NCBI GenBank assembly: GCA_020796225.1
Contig: CM036756.1
Location: 56,326,616-56,390,615, forward strand
From: Arion vulgaris
Taxonomy: Eukaryota > Mollusca > Gastropoda > Stylommatophora > Arionidae
Direction of reading: 5' to 3'
Length of the DNA: 64,000 nucleotides
The position numbers were made by a program, and so were the translations under genes. Positions 63,815-64,000 of this stretch are shown here, piece after piece (position 1 is the first letter of the stretch; each line of letters starts with the position of its first letter). A model generated the notes under the pieces. That model searched no databases and was not told the DNA's origin. It saw only the letters and a list, made by a program, of their open reading frames with translations.

Positions 63815-64000
63815 GGAGTGATCTCGTGTGTGCTTGTTCTAAGACACTTTGTAAGCTTTTATTCATTTTGTTAATGCTGTTCTTGATGCCGTCGCTCCAT
63901 CTTTTGGGTGGTCTTCCTCTTGCTCTGCAGTCGTTATATTTTTTTTAGTGTGGCCCTCTGTCGTAGGCGATAACAGGGCATTCTTGTCAGTTGTTCATTT
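63815..64000 (-). mobile_element. LINE C-terminal fragment, cut by window end
   Basis: The minus strand reads GRPPKRWSDGIKNSINKMNK and SLQSVLEQAHTRS, preceded by a frame-broken RMPCYRLRQRATLKKI. It is the sister of 56290-56425. Confidence 0.78.

Overview
This window is animal genomic DNA, probably from an invertebrate. Gastropod-like mollusc is my best guess and is not proven. The only convincing host gene is a (+)-strand MCTP-type gene (multiple C2 and transmembrane domain protein). Three spliced exons at 27801-27943, 30354-30433 and 44728-44836 encode most of one C2 domain, with matching intron phases and consensus splice sites. No other exon of it was found, so the rest of the window is probably intron or flank.

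Almost everything else is repetitive. I assign local names to the dispersed families. SINE-A, -D, -F, -G and -H have tRNA-like A- and B-box heads. SINE-B and SINE-C share a central core; SINE-B ends in a (GAA)n tail. Family E is a short element that also ends in (GAA)n. There are many 5'-truncated non-LTR retrotransposon (LINE) tails, including RNase H fragments, tails with a G-R-P-x-x-x-W motif, and one nearly undamaged 180-codon tail. DNA-transposon relics include two copies of a 167-170 bp hAT-like MITE with perfect 8 bp target duplications, a 456 bp hAT-like element, a 258 bp mariner-like MITE with TA ends, a fold-back insertion, and two Helitron-like 3' ends.

Roughly a quarter to a third of the window is tandem minisatellite with units of 14-70 bp. 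The clearest pattern is that many arrays were born from transposon sequence. The 60 bp array (21240-22950) is the junction between a LINE and an inserted family E element. The 26 bp and 28 bp arrays lie inside LINE reading frames. The 41 bp array (46455-49664) is an internal piece of SINE-D with higher-order structure. The 29 bp array (14074-14432) repeats the A box of SINE-A thirteen times. Array-derived open reading frames of up to 384 codons are artefacts.

Layout: 1-16 kb, minisatellites and LINE tails; 16-27 kb, nested SINE/LINE tracts and the 60 bp and 26 bp arrays; 27.8-44.8 kb, the MCTP exons, with introns that hold a pair of ~3 kb blocks (35209-38235 and 38702-41922) that are degraded copies of each other; 46-50 kb, the 41 bp array; 50-64 kb, mixed SINEs, LINEs and short arrays. 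No rRNA, intact tRNA, CRISPR or bacterial-type operon was seen. Coordinates of dispersed repeats are by eye and approximate.
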